Assembly: GCA_903847385.1 (NCBI GenBank)
Contig: CAINDO010000456.1
Span: 1 to 46,519, forward strand
Reading direction: 5' to 3'
DNA: 46,519 nucleotides
Source of the DNA: an uncultured Myxococcales bacterium
GTDB lineage: Bacteria; Myxococcota_A; Bradymonadia; UBA7976; UBA1532
In this document: in pieces, positions 17,500 to 26,002 of the stretch
How the letters are laid out: each line of letters starts with the position of its first letter
How positions within the stretch are numbered: the first letter of the stretch is position 1
Made by a program: the position numbers and the translations under genes
The notes under the pieces: generated by a model
Seen by the model: only the letters and a program-made list of their open reading frames with translations
The model's database searches: none
What the model was told of the DNA's origin: nothing

Positions 17500-19089
17500 G
17501 TGACGATGACCGACCTCCCGGACCTGCGCGTCTGCCCGCTCTGCGATACGCGCGTCGCCGCGGGGAAGTGCCCGCACGACGGGCACGCGACGGTCCGCCC
17601 CGAGGAGCTCGCCGCCCGCCGGGTGGACGACCCCCTGCTCGGCGCCACGCTCGAGGACAAGTACCAGATCGAGCAGCGCGTGGGCGTGGGTGCGATGGGT
17701 TCGGTCTACCGCGCCGTGAACCTGCGCACGGGCTCGCCGCTGGCCATCAAGGTCATGCACCCGGCCATGGCCGAGTCGGGCGCCGCCGTGCGCCGGTTCC
17801 TGCTCGAGGCCCAGAACGCCAGCAAGCTGGACAACCCCCACATCGTGCGGGTGCTCGACCGCGGCGAGACGCCGCAGGGCCTGCCCTTCATGGTGATGGA
17901 GTTCGTGGACGGCCAGACCCTCGAGGCCCTGCTCGCCGCCGGCCCCCTGCCGCCGGCCCGCGTGCTCGCCATCTCCGAGCAGATCGTCAAGGGCCTGGGC
18001 GGCGCGCACCGCCGCGGCCTGATCCACCGGGACATCAAGCCCGAGAACGTGATGCTGGTGGACGTCTTCGGGGACGAACTGCACGTCAAGCTGCTCGACT
18101 TCGGCATCGCCCGGGCCGCCAGCGAGCAGCCCGCCTCGGGCACGATGGTGCTCGGCACGCCGCGTTACATGGCCCCGGAGCAGTGGAGCGCGCAGGCCGT
18201 GATGGACGCCCGCAGCGACCTCTACTCGCTCGGCTGTGTCATGTATCACATGCTCGCCGGGCGGCCGCCGTTCGTCATCGAAACTCCGGACGAGCGCCGC
18301 ATGGTGCAGCTCTATCAGTCGGCGCACCTCACGCAGCTGCCCCCGCCGCTGCCCATCCCCGGCACGTCGCCGCTGGCGATGCTCGTGGATGATTTGTTGC
18401 GGAAGGACCCCGCGCAGCGCCCGCCGTCTGCGGAAGAGGTCCTGCACCGCCTGCGCGGCATGCGCGAGCACCCGACGGACGCGCCGCCGCCCAAGAGCGC
18501 CGCCCGCAGCGCGCGCGACACGCAGCCCGAGGCGGACCACCCCGGCGTGATGATGCCCACGATGCTGCTGCCCGTGGAGAAACACGAGCCCACGGTCGAG
18601 CAGCCGGCACCGCGCCGCCCGCCCGCATTCGCCCCGGCCCCCGAGCCCGGCGACTCCATCGACGAGCCGGCCAACACCGTGCTGCTCGGGGACGACGACG
18701 CGCCGACCCAGGCGATGCTCAGCCCGGGCCGCGCCCTGGCCGCCATGGGCCTCCCGCAGCCCGAACCCGACCCCGAGGGCGATGACACCGATGGCGACGA
18801 CGGGCCGACGATCGCGCTGAACGTGCCGGCGCCGCCGACCTCGCCCCCACCTCGGGGCACGCCGCCCGCAGCGCGGCCCTCGGGACGCAAACTGCAGAAC
18901 GTCGAGACGCTCCCGCCGCCCCTGCCCTCGGGGTTCAGCCTGCCCACCCCCGTCGGCGCGCCGCCGAGCGCCGCCCCCGCGCCGGTCACCGCGCCGGCCG
19001 CCGTGGCGCCGTGGGTCAAGTGGCTGGTGGGCACGCTGATCGCCGTCGCGCTCGGCGTCCTGCTGGGCGTCATTCTGGGGGGTCGATGA
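17500..19089 (+). CDS. Hanks-type Ser/Thr protein kinase with N-terminal zinc-ribbon-like motif and C-terminal membrane anchor
   Basis: 529 residues. The N-terminus has CPLC and CPHDG, a half zinc ribbon common on myxobacterial kinases. The kinase domain (about 48-315) shows VGVGAMGSVY, AIKVMH, HRDIKPENV, DFGIARA and GTPRYMAPEQ, so it should be active. A Pro/Ala-rich, probably disordered cytoplasmic region of about 180 residues leads to one transmembrane helix at the extreme C-terminus (VKWLVGTLIAVALGVLLGVI). GTG at 17500 is preferred over ATG at 17506 because a promoter (TTGTTG, 17 nt, TATCCT) ends exactly six bases before it. The stop overlaps the next start by four bases (ATGA). Confidence 0.93.
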   Translation: MTMTDLPDLRVCPLCDTRVAAGKCPHDGHATVRPEELAARRVDDPLLGATLEDKYQIEQRVGVGAMGSVYRAVNLRTGSPLAIKVMHPAMAESGAAVRRFLLEAQNASKLDNPHIVRVLDRGETPQGLPFMVMEFVDGQTLEALLAAGPLPPARVLAISEQIVKGLGGAHRRGLIHRDIKPENVMLVDVFGDELHVKLLDFGIARAASEQPASGTMVLGTPRYMAPEQWSAQAVMDARSDLYSLGCVMYHMLAGRPPFVIETPDERRMVQLYQSAHLTQLPPPLPIPGTSPLAMLVDDLLRKDPAQRPPSAEEVLHRLRGMREHPTDAPPPKSAARSARDTQPEADHPGVMMPTMLLPVEKHEPTVEQPAPRRPPAFAPAPEPGDSIDEPANTVLLGDDDAPTQAMLSPGRALAAMGLPQPEPDPEGDDTDGDDGPTIALNVPAPPTSPPPRGTPPAARPSGRKLQNVETLPPPLPSGFSLPTPVGAPPSAAPAPVTAPAAVAPWVKWLVGTLIAVALGVLLGVILGGR

Positions 19090-20210
19090 AGAGACGCACA
19101 CTCACGACGGGCGCGCTGCTGGCCGCGCTGCTGTTCGCCGGGGACGCGCTCGCCGAGACGCGCCGCCTGGTCATGAAGAACGGCGACGAACACTTCGGCG
19201 AGCTCACCGTCTTCCCCGATCACGTCGAGATCCGCACGGTCGCCGGCAAGTCGCTCTCGTTCCTGCGCGGGGACGTGGCCGGCTACCAGGACATGTCCCA
19301 GAAGGGCGATGCGCTCACGCCCATCGGCGAGTCGCCGCCCCCGCGCCCCGAGCGGCCGGCCGGCGATCCCGGCCCGACGACGGAGATCACCGACACGGCG
19401 TCGCCGGGGCAGCCGACCGTCTCGGTCACGACCCCCGAGACGAACGCCTGGTACACACGCAAACCGCTGTGGATCGGGCTCACGCTCCTGGTGGTGGGGC
19501 TGGTGGGCGGGCTGTCGCTCCTCAGCGGTGGCAAGCCGCGGCCCGTCACGCCGGAGCGTCGCCGGAGCGGGTCCTCGGGCGAGTTCAAGTCCGGGCCCTC
19601 GGGGTGCCTGATCGTGCTCGGTGTGATCGCTGCGCTCGCCGCCGCCGCCGGGCTGTACGTGTGGCTGAACTGGCGCTCCTGGACGGCGGACGCGGCCCGC
19701 CAGACGGCCGAGGCCATGATCCGGACCTCGGAGCTGACCGCCGCCGACCAGGGCCGCGTGCGCAACCGCGTCGCGCAGGTCATCGCCGACTTCGAGGCCG
19801 AGCGCATCGGCGGCGACGAGCTCGAGCGCATGGGCCGCACCTTCGCGCGGGGGCCGCTGCTCGTGTTCACCCTGGCGCGCTCGCTGTCGCAGGCCATCGA
19901 CGCCGACGCGCGCCTGACGGCCGACGAGAAGGCGGGCGGGCGCCGCGCGCTGGAGCGATGGGCCCGCGGCGTGGCCGATGGGCGTCTCCCCTTCGAGAGC
20001 ATGGAGCTGGTCTTCCGGCCCGTGACCGAGCGCGGCGGAAACGGCCGGATGCAGGCGAAACAGCAGCCCACCGCGGACGATCTGCGCCTGATGATCACGG
20101 CTGCGCGGACCACCGCCGACGCCGCCGGCATCCCCGATGAACCTTGGAAACTCGACGTCGCGCAGGCCGTCATCGACCTGATCGACAAGGCGGTCGGTCC
20201 GGCGCGCTGA
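19086..20210 (+). CDS. Exported or membrane protein with an Lsm-like N-terminal segment, coupled to the kinase
   Basis: 374 residues. Signal peptide ending DALA before residue 23, then about 45 residues (KNGDEHFGELTVFPDHVEI...) with the strand pattern of Lsm/SH3-like barrels seen in secreted myxobacterial proteins. A Pro-rich linker follows, then two transmembrane helices (about 120-140 and 170-195). The C-terminal 180 residues are helical and carry no motif I know. The ATG overlaps the kinase stop (ATGA), so the two are translated together; this protein could be a substrate, regulator or sensor partner of the kinase, which is an inference from position only. Confidence 0.75.
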   Translation: MKRRTLTTGALLAALLFAGDALAETRRLVMKNGDEHFGELTVFPDHVEIRTVAGKSLSFLRGDVAGYQDMSQKGDALTPIGESPPPRPERPAGDPGPTTEITDTASPGQPTVSVTTPETNAWYTRKPLWIGLTLLVVGLVGGLSLLSGGKPRPVTPERRRSGSSGEFKSGPSGCLIVLGVIAALAAAAGLYVWLNWRSWTADAARQTAEAMIRTSELTAADQGRVRNRVAQVIADFEAERIGGDELERMGRTFARGPLLVFTLARSLSQAIDADARLTADEKAGGRRALERWARGVADGRLPFESMELVFRPVTERGGNGRMQAKQQPTADDLRLMITAARTTADAAGIPDEPWKLDVAQAVIDLIDKAVGPAR

Positions 20211-20233
20211 GGGCGCTCGGTCTCGACGCGTCC

Positions 20234-20247
20234 CGGCCCCGTGGCCG
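20234..20247 (+). terminator. Hairpin CGGCC-CCGT-GGCCG after the kinase partner gene
   Basis: Five-base GC stem with a 4-base loop, 24 bases after the stop at 20210; outer GTCTCG (20220-20225) and CGAGAC (20246-20251) offer an alternative stem. No T run follows. Confidence 0.3.
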
Positions 20248-20283
20248 AGACTTGACGTGGATCGCGTCGCCCGGTGGATCACC

Positions 20284-20312
20284 TTGCTCGCATGCGGGCA
20301 GGTGCCTACGGT
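20284..20312 (+). promoter_or_regulatory. Weak promoter candidate before the propeller lipoprotein
   Basis: TTGCTC at 20284-20289, 17-base spacer, TACGGT at 20307-20312; the start codon is 68 bases further. Only half of each box matches the consensus. Confidence 0.25.
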
Positions 20313-20380
20313 CGGCCAGGCGTCCACACCGCGTGGCGCCGGCTCCCCCCTGCGCCGCTTCCCATCGAGTTGAACCAGCC

Positions 20381-21343
20381 ATGAAAGCCACCCCGCCCCT
20401 CGACCACCCCGCCCTTCGACTTCTGACCGCCGCCGGCGGTCTCGCCGTGATGCTCGCGTGTGGTGCCAACGCCCCCCAGGTCGTCCGCCTGACGGACTTC
20501 GAGCGAGGTACGCTCTTCGGCCTCGAGCGGGTCACGCACGACGACAACGCCACCGAGGACTCCGCCCAGGTCTGCGGGGATCAGCTCGCCTACGACACGA
20601 ACAAAGACGGGAACTACGAGATCTACCTCAAGCCCGTGCTCGGTCGAGAGATCACCCGCAAGACGACCTCGGCGGCCACGGACTGGTCGCCGTCGGCCAC
20701 GGCGGACTGCAGCCGCATCGCGTTCGTCTCGAATCGCGAAGGTTCGAACATCATCTACGTGATCGCCGGACGCGAGGCCTCCGCTGCGCTGCGGGTCGGG
20801 CCCGGCGACGCCCCCAACATGGCCCCCGACGGCAGCGTCCTGTTCTACCAGCGATTCCTGCCCGGCGAGGGCACGGACAGCATCTGGCGGTTCGACTTCA
20901 CGACCAACCAGCACACCCAGCTCGTGGCCGGTTTCCATCCCGCGGTGTCGCCGGACGGTGGTTCGCTGGCCTACTGCAAGATGAACGAGGCCACGGGCTA
21001 CTCTGCGATCTGGATCCTGGATCTCAAGTCGCAGCAGGAGCAACAGGTCGCGACCAAGGAGAGCGCCGGGCTCGTGCTGCCGATCTGGTCCGCGGACAGC
21101 AAGCGGCTCCTCATGACGGTCAATCGCGGCCGAGTCGGCTCTCGGCAGGCCACGCCCGAGTTGCCCGGATTCGCAGGCGCCGACCTGGCGGTCGTCGGGC
21201 GAGATGGCACGGGATACGCCGTCCTGACGGACAACCCGGCCAATGACATCGGCCGCGCGTGGGACAAGGACGGCTTCGTCTACTTCACCTCGCACCGGGA
21301 GAAGTCCCAGGACATCTGGCGCTTCAACCCGAAGCTCCTCTGA
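20381..21343 (+). CDS. TolB/PD40-like beta-propeller lipoprotein
   Basis: 320 residues. Lipoprotein signal with lipobox VMLAC. The mature protein has repeated PD40-type blades: DTNKDGNYEIYL, DWSPSATADCSRIAFVSNREG, NMAPDGSVLFY, HPAVSPDGGSLAY and IWSADSKRLLM, ending YFTSHREKSQDIWRF. Such propellers are non-enzymatic binding modules in the periplasm or at the outer membrane. The start is the first ATG giving a signal peptide; no strong ribosome site is seen. A weak promoter candidate lies in the 170-base gap upstream. Its last 20 bases overlap the convergent DUF2085 gene. Confidence 0.85.
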   Translation: MKATPPLDHPALRLLTAAGGLAVMLACGANAPQVVRLTDFERGTLFGLERVTHDDNATEDSAQVCGDQLAYDTNKDGNYEIYLKPVLGREITRKTTSAATDWSPSATADCSRIAFVSNREGSNIIYVIAGREASAALRVGPGDAPNMAPDGSVLFYQRFLPGEGTDSIWRFDFTTNQHTQLVAGFHPAVSPDGGSLAYCKMNEATGYSAIWILDLKSQQEQQVATKESAGLVLPIWSADSKRLLMTVNRGRVGSRQATPELPGFAGADLAVVGRDGTGYAVLTDNPANDIGRAWDKDGFVYFTSHREKSQDIWRFNPKLL

Positions 21344-21971
21344 GCCAGAGCGTCCCCGCCACCTGCCCCGCCGCGAGACCCGCGGCCGCCAGACCTCGGA
21401 TGGCCGCGCGACCCTCGAGCCGCGGGAGCGTCCCGAGCGCCACGAACCAGAAGAGGACCACGGTGGCCAGGCCCAGAACGGCGAGCGGCAGACTCGATGC
21501 CGCGACCCAGGGACCGGCCGGAGAGAGGGCGAACGCACACGGCCCGGCGAGCGCGAGCAGGGCGCCGCGGACGACCTCGCGCGTTCTCGCCGGCGGCGTC
21601 GTTGCAGGCGCGCGCGTGCGCGCCACGAGCGGCGCGGACAGACCCGCGAGACCGTAACCGAGGCCGGCGCCGATCAACACCCGAACCCACGCCGGATCGC
21701 CGGTGAGGTGCCCGGCGGGCAGCGCGATGTTCAGGGCCGTGGCGAGGACCGCGAGGCCGAGCGCGGCCCGGAGGGCACCGCTCGGAACGGCCGGCAGCGG
21801 TCGCCGCATCCACCACCAGAGCAGACCCGTCCAGAGGCCGAGGTGCAGGCCCACGCACCGCGCACACAGGGGCAGGCGCGCGCCCTCGCTGAAGACGCCC
21901 CGCGCAGACGACTGGTGACAGATCGCCGAGTCGGCGAGCGTCAGCGCGTCGAGCAGGCTCTCGACGGCCAT
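21324..21971 (-). CDS. DUF2085 family membrane protein
   Basis: 215 residues from ATG 21969-21971. The family signature is clear: ICHQSSARGVFSEGARLPLC followed by ARCVGLHLG, i.e. CHQ...R...G...PLCARCxG. About five or six hydrophobic helices follow. The function of DUF2085 proteins is unknown; conserved Cys/His suggest metal or redox ligation at the membrane. Its 3' end overlaps the convergent propeller lipoprotein gene by 20 bases. The 185 bases upstream hold a 32-base inverted repeat. Confidence 0.85.
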   Translation of the reverse strand: MAVESLLDALTLADSAICHQSSARGVFSEGARLPLCARCVGLHLGLWTGLLWWWMRRPLPAVPSGALRAALGLAVLATALNIALPAGHLTGDPAWVRVLIGAGLGYGLAGLSAPLVARTRAPATTPPARTREVVRGALLALAGPCAFALSPAGPWVAASSLPLAVLGLATVVLFWFVALGTLPRLEGRAAIRGLAAAGLAAGQVAGTLWLRGASG

Positions 21972-22128
21972 CAGCCCACACCCGCGCGGCCCTGCCGGGG
22001 CTCGGGTCGACGCCCCATGGCCGAGACGCCCCACGATCGCCTCGCTCCGGTCCGGCCAGCGGTCACTCGTCTCGGGGCGGATCTGGACGCGGCCATGGGC
22101 AGCTCACTTACCACGCTTTCCCGGGACC

Positions 22129-22160
22129 GTGACAGGCACGCCGCGCGGCGTTCACGTCAC
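22129..22160 (-). terminator. 32-base imperfect inverted repeat over the stop codon of the WPPNH lipoprotein gene
   Basis: The centre is a perfect 14-base palindrome, ACGCCGCGCGGCGT (22138-22151). Exactly symmetric outer arms GTGAC (22129-22133) and GTCAC (22156-22160) include the stop codon at 22157-22159. It could fold as a long hairpin at the mRNA end or bind a dimeric protein as DNA. No T run follows. Confidence 0.4.
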
Positions 22161-22954
22161 CGAGGACACCCGACGGGCGCCTCGAAGCGCACGACCTCGG
22201 CGCCGACCGCCGTCTCCATCGCTTTGCCCTGGTCGTGGGGCACGACGACGCGGCAGGTGCCCTCGGTCCGGTGGCCGGCGTGGTCCTCCGCGGCCCAGCC
22301 GAGCGTGTAGGTCCGGCCCGTCGCGCCGCCCGCGCGCTCGGCCCGCAAGTCCACCCCCGAACAGCCGAGCGCCTCGATGTCGACCTGGTCCTTGGCCCCG
22401 GCGCCGTTCACGTCGGCGGTCTCATCGACCGTGGCGAACGTGAAGTAGGCCGGCAACACGCCCTCGCACGCGTCGCGAACCGTCACGCAGTCGGCCGGCG
22501 CGAAGTGATGCATCATGTGATTCGGCGGCCAGAGCTCGACGACGCGGGTCTCCGCCTGGGGCCCCCGCGTGTCGTCGACGATCAGGCGTGCCCGGCATAC
22601 GGTCGCGTCGCCGTCCTGCACGGCGATGTCATGGCCGCCGAGGGTGAAGGGCCCGGCGTTGTCCACGACGTACGCCGTGCCCTCGCAGGTGCCCTCCCCC
22701 GCGTCGCCGTCGGTGGCCCGCGGCGGGGCGTACAGCCAGTCGACGGAGGTGCCCTCGGGGTCTTCGCACTCGACGGTGCGGGTCTCGCCGCAGCGCCACG
22801 CGCCCGCGGGCGTGTCCGCCGCGGCGGCGCAGATCGCGACGAGGGCGGACGCGCCGCTCTCGGGCGTGGCGTCCGTGTCATCGGACCCATCGGACGAGCA
22901 ACCGAAGCCCAGGCCGGCCAGGACCGCCACGCGGGCGAAGTGTGATGCGTTCAT
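22157..22954 (-). CDS. Lipoprotein with a WPPNH-type (HYR/Ig-like) domain
   Basis: 265 residues. GGAGG lies seven bases before the ATG, which fixes the start and makes this a clearly leadered gene. Lipobox GFGC, then an Asp/Ser linker. A first domain has three or four Cys pairs (about 40-135). The second contains ELWPPNHMMHHF, a DACEG Cys motif, then RAERAGGATGRTYTLGWAA and VVVPHDQG; this layout recurs in myxobacterial surface proteins with HYR/Ig-like domains. No enzymatic motif. A strong imperfect inverted repeat spans its stop codon. Confidence 0.82.
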   Translation of the reverse strand: MNASHFARVAVLAGLGFGCSSDGSDDTDATPESGASALVAICAAAADTPAGAWRCGETRTVECEDPEGTSVDWLYAPPRATDGDAGEGTCEGTAYVVDNAGPFTLGGHDIAVQDGDATVCRARLIVDDTRGPQAETRVVELWPPNHMMHHFAPADCVTVRDACEGVLPAYFTFATVDETADVNGAGAKDQVDIEALGCSGVDLRAERAGGATGRTYTLGWAAEDHAGHRTEGTCRVVVPHDQGKAMETAVGAEVVRFEAPVGCPR

Positions 22955-23045
22955 TTTGCCTCCAGTCCGAAGACCATAGACACGCCGCCGGCCCCGCGCC
23001 CGGAATTCGACCGCGACGCCCCGAGACGCCGCCGGCGGGCCGTGC

Positions 23046-23051
23046 CAGAAT
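23046..23051 (+). promoter_or_regulatory. -10-like hexamer CAGAAT before the SRPBCC gene
   Basis: CAGAAT ends six bases before ATG 23058, matching four of six -10 positions. No -35-like box at 17 bases. Confidence 0.3.
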
Positions 23052-23057
23052 GCGGCC

Positions 23058-23564
23058 ATGACGATCACCGCCCGCCTGGATCTCCACCGCGCGTTCGACG
23101 TCGCCGCGTCGCCCGCCGACGTCTACGCCGTCCTCGCGGACGTGCCGCTGTCCGTCAGCCACTTCCCCCGGGTCGAGCGCCTGACCGACCGCGGCGGCGG
23201 CGTCTTCGAGTGGCAGATGGAGCGGGTCGGCACGGAGAAGCTCAAGATCCAGACCCTCTACGCCAGCCGGTACGTCGGCGCCTTCGACGCCGCCACGGGC
23301 CGCGGCCACGTCGAGTGGACACCCGTGCCCGGGATCGGCAACGCGCAGATCGGCGGGCGTTGGGAGATCACGCCGCGCGCGGGGGCGGTCGGTGGCACCC
23401 ACCTCGGCCTCACGACGCGGGGAAACCTCGAGGTGCCCCTGCCGGCGCTCATGTCGCGCGTCGTCGGGCCCATCGTGAGCAGCGAGTTCGAGCGCCTCGT
23501 CGCGCGCTACGTGCAGAGCCTGAAGGCCCGCTTCGATCAGCCGCCGAGCCGGGCGTCGACGTAA
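23058..23564 (+). CDS. SRPBCC/START-like ligand-binding protein
   Basis: 168 residues. The opening DLHRAFDVAASPADVYAVLAD and the closing SRVVGPIVSSEFERLVARYV helix fit the SRPBCC (Bet v1/polyketide-cyclase-like) fold, which has a deep hydrophobic pocket. No catalytic residues can be assigned. Possible -10 hexamer CAGAAT ends six bases before the ATG. Its end overlaps the convergent acyl-CoA synthetase gene by 28 bases. Confidence 0.8.
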   Translation: MTITARLDLHRAFDVAASPADVYAVLADVPLSVSHFPRVERLTDRGGGVFEWQMERVGTEKLKIQTLYASRYVGAFDAATGRGHVEWTPVPGIGNAQIGGRWEITPRAGAVGGTHLGLTTRGNLEVPLPALMSRVVGPIVSSEFERLVARYVQSLKARFDQPPSRAST

Positions 23565-25825
23565 GCGGCGAGCGCCGCGACGGCCTCGTCCGCGTGCCGG
23601 AACACGGGCAGGCCCGCCAGGGCCAGATGTGTCGCCAAGGGTGTGTACCGCTCGCCGGCGTCCACGCAGAACACGACCGGCTTGTCCGTCTCCGCGAACA
23701 GACGCTGCATCCGCGCCGCCCAGGCATCCGGTCGGGTGAGGTCCTCGGTGTGTTCCGTGCCCGCGGCCAGCGTCTCCAGCGCGCCGGTCATCGGCACGTT
23801 GGCGATCACCGCCGCGTCCACGTCCGGGTCGGCCAGGAGCGCCGTCGCACACTCGCCGAACGTCCGGTCGTCGGCCACGGGGGTCACGTCGAGCGGGTTG
23901 TGCACGTCCTGCAGGCGATCGATGCCCTGCCGGTGAAGCGCCCCGGCGATGGCGACGCGGGTGCCCTCGCGCAGTTGGGCCAGGCGCAGCGCCGCGCCCA
24001 GGTGGTCGGCGAGAACGACACACTCGAACCCGGCGTTGCTCATCAGACCCACCCGTCGGCCGCGCACGGGGCGGCCCTCCAGGCCCGTGAGCAGCGTCAG
24101 CCGCGCCTCGAAGTCGCGGAGTGTCTCCACGACCTGGGCGCCGGCCTGGGTCATGACCGCGCGGAACACACCGTAGTCGCCGGCCACGGAGGCCGTGTGA
24201 CTCGAGGTCGCGGCCCGGCCCTCGGGGCTGCGGCCCGCCTTGTACACGAGCACGTCGCGCCCGCTCCGGGTCAGCGTTCGCACGGCGCGGGCGAGGGGCA
24301 GGCCGTCCTGCGGCTGCAGCCCCTCGAGATACACCGCCACCTGCCGCACGCCGGGGTCCTCGGCCAGGGCCGCCAGGTGGTCCGACACGGTCACGTCGAG
24401 CTGGTTGCCCAGGGACACCTGATAGCGGGGCGCCAACTGCGGCAGCTTGCTCGTGCGACTCAGCAGGAACGCGCCGCTCTGACTCACCAGCGCCAGCCCG
24501 CCGCCCGGTGCGTCCGGCCGTGTGCTCGCCGGCGGATGTTTGTGCGCCGGGATGAAGGTCGTGTCATAGGCGCCCGGCCGCGAGACGATGCCCAGACAGT
24601 TGCCGCCGTTGACCACGGGCGCCGGCCGCCCCGCCGCACGGGCCTCGGCCAGAGTACGCCGCATCGCGGCCTCGAGGGCCGCGCCGCTCTGCGTCTCGCC
24701 CATGCCACCGGCGATGAGGATCACCGCGCGCGCCTTCTGTTGCGCCGTCAGCGCCACCAAAACCTCGGGACACTGCTCGGCGGCCAGGGTCAGCACGAAC
24801 AGATCCACGGGCGCGGGCATGGCATCGACGCTCGGCACGCAGCGGCAGCCCTCGAGTGTCTCCAGCCCCGGCTTTACCAGCGTGATCGCCTGCGGATCGA
24901 ACCCGGCGGAGAGCACGTTGCGCAGAATCACATGCCCGAGGTTCATCTTCTCCGAGACGCCGATCAGCCCCAGCGTCGCCGGGCGCAACAGCGGCGCCAG
25001 GTCCTTCGGCGCCGGCCGCGATCCGCTCTCGGCTCGCCGCGAGAACCGACACAGACCGTCGAGCGGGTACAGCGACCCGGCCCGAATCACGAACGGGTTG
25101 ACCTCGAGCTCCTCGACGACGAACGTCCCGGTCAGCGCGCCGAGGCGCGCGATGCGACGGGCGGTGTCCACGAGGGCCGCCGGCGCGACCAGGGCCGGGC
25201 GCCCGCGGAAGGGCGCGGCGATCTTGCCGAACACCGCCAGCCGCGCGAGCTGCACCTCGAAGGCCACCGGGTCGAAGAGTTCGGCCGCCGTCGTCGCGGC
25301 GGCGGCGTCCGGCGCGAGGCGCGCCGCCAGGTGCTCCACGTCCAGACCGCCCGCGCCCACGGTGAGCACCGCGCCGAACTCGCGCGTGCGGCGCAGGCCG
25401 AACAGCAGCTCGGCGCCGAAGCCAACGGCCTCGAACTTCACGCGCTCGGCGACCAGACAGCCCCGCAGCGTGCCTGCCACCGCCGGCGCCCGCGCCGCGA
25501 CCTCGGCGAGCACGCGCGCGCACGTCGCCTCGACGACGGCCGGCTCGGCTGCGCAGAACGCGACGCCGCCGACGTCCGACTTGTGCAGTACCGCCGGCGA
25601 CACGACCTTGACGACGACGCCGCCCGCGTCGGCGCCCAGGGTCGCGAGGACCGCCGGGGACAAGGCCGACCCCGCCGGCACGAAGAGATGCCGCGGCACG
25701 GGCAGGCCCACGGCCGCGAGGAGCGCGTAGACTTCGTGTTCGAGCAGGGCGTCGCGCCCTTCGGCGGCGGCCCGGTCAAAGAGTTCGGCGGCGAGTGTGT
25801 GAAGGGCGTCGGTCTCGGGTTTCAT
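23537..25825 (-). CDS. NDP-forming acyl-CoA synthetase family protein with the ATP-grasp half first
   Basis: 762 residues. The N-terminal part (about 15-270) is an ATP-grasp domain (LPVPRHLFVPAG, VVVKVVSPAVLHKSDVGGV, VEELEVNPFVI). A CoA-binding Rossmann domain follows (LGLIGVSEKMNLGHVILRN, about 285-400), then succinyl-CoA-ligase-like domains with LVSQSGAFL, SLGNQLDVTVSDHL and the active-site His region ATSSHTASVAGDYGVF. Enzymes of this group make acyl-CoA from acid, CoA and ATP, or the reverse, through a phospho-His. The usual fused order is CoA-binding first and ATP-grasp last; here it is reversed. No GNAT domain, so it is not a Pat-type acetyltransferase. Confidence 0.88.
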   Translation of the reverse strand: MKPETDALHTLAAELFDRAAAEGRDALLEHEVYALLAAVGLPVPRHLFVPAGSALSPAVLATLGADAGGVVVKVVSPAVLHKSDVGGVAFCAAEPAVVEATCARVLAEVAARAPAVAGTLRGCLVAERVKFEAVGFGAELLFGLRRTREFGAVLTVGAGGLDVEHLAARLAPDAAAATTAAELFDPVAFEVQLARLAVFGKIAAPFRGRPALVAPAALVDTARRIARLGALTGTFVVEELEVNPFVIRAGSLYPLDGLCRFSRRAESGSRPAPKDLAPLLRPATLGLIGVSEKMNLGHVILRNVLSAGFDPQAITLVKPGLETLEGCRCVPSVDAMPAPVDLFVLTLAAEQCPEVLVALTAQQKARAVILIAGGMGETQSGAALEAAMRRTLAEARAAGRPAPVVNGGNCLGIVSRPGAYDTTFIPAHKHPPASTRPDAPGGGLALVSQSGAFLLSRTSKLPQLAPRYQVSLGNQLDVTVSDHLAALAEDPGVRQVAVYLEGLQPQDGLPLARAVRTLTRSGRDVLVYKAGRSPEGRAATSSHTASVAGDYGVFRAVMTQAGAQVVETLRDFEARLTLLTGLEGRPVRGRRVGLMSNAGFECVVLADHLGAALRLAQLREGTRVAIAGALHRQGIDRLQDVHNPLDVTPVADDRTFGECATALLADPDVDAAVIANVPMTGALETLAAGTEHTEDLTRPDAWAARMQRLFAETDKPVVFCVDAGERYTPLATHLALAGLPVFRHADEAVAALAAYVDARLGG

Positions 25826-25990
25826 GGCGCGCGGAGTCTGCGCCCGGCCCTCCGGCGCCGCAATGCGTCGCCGGCTCGCGGGTGCCGGGGATCACGTGGC
25901 GGCAGGTCGAATGTCGTCGGCCGCGCCGGTCAGCCATCGACGGGCCTCGGGCAGACTTCTCGGGGAAGACGGACGCGCCCGCCCCTGTGT

Positions 25991-25996
25991 TACCAT
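25991..25996 (+). promoter_or_regulatory. -10-like hexamer TACCAT before the gene at 26003
   Basis: TACCAT ends six bases before ATG 26003, with no Shine-Dalgarno. The rest of the 177-base divergent gap holds no other clear signal. Confidence 0.4.
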
Positions 25997-26002
25997 CGCC
26001 CG

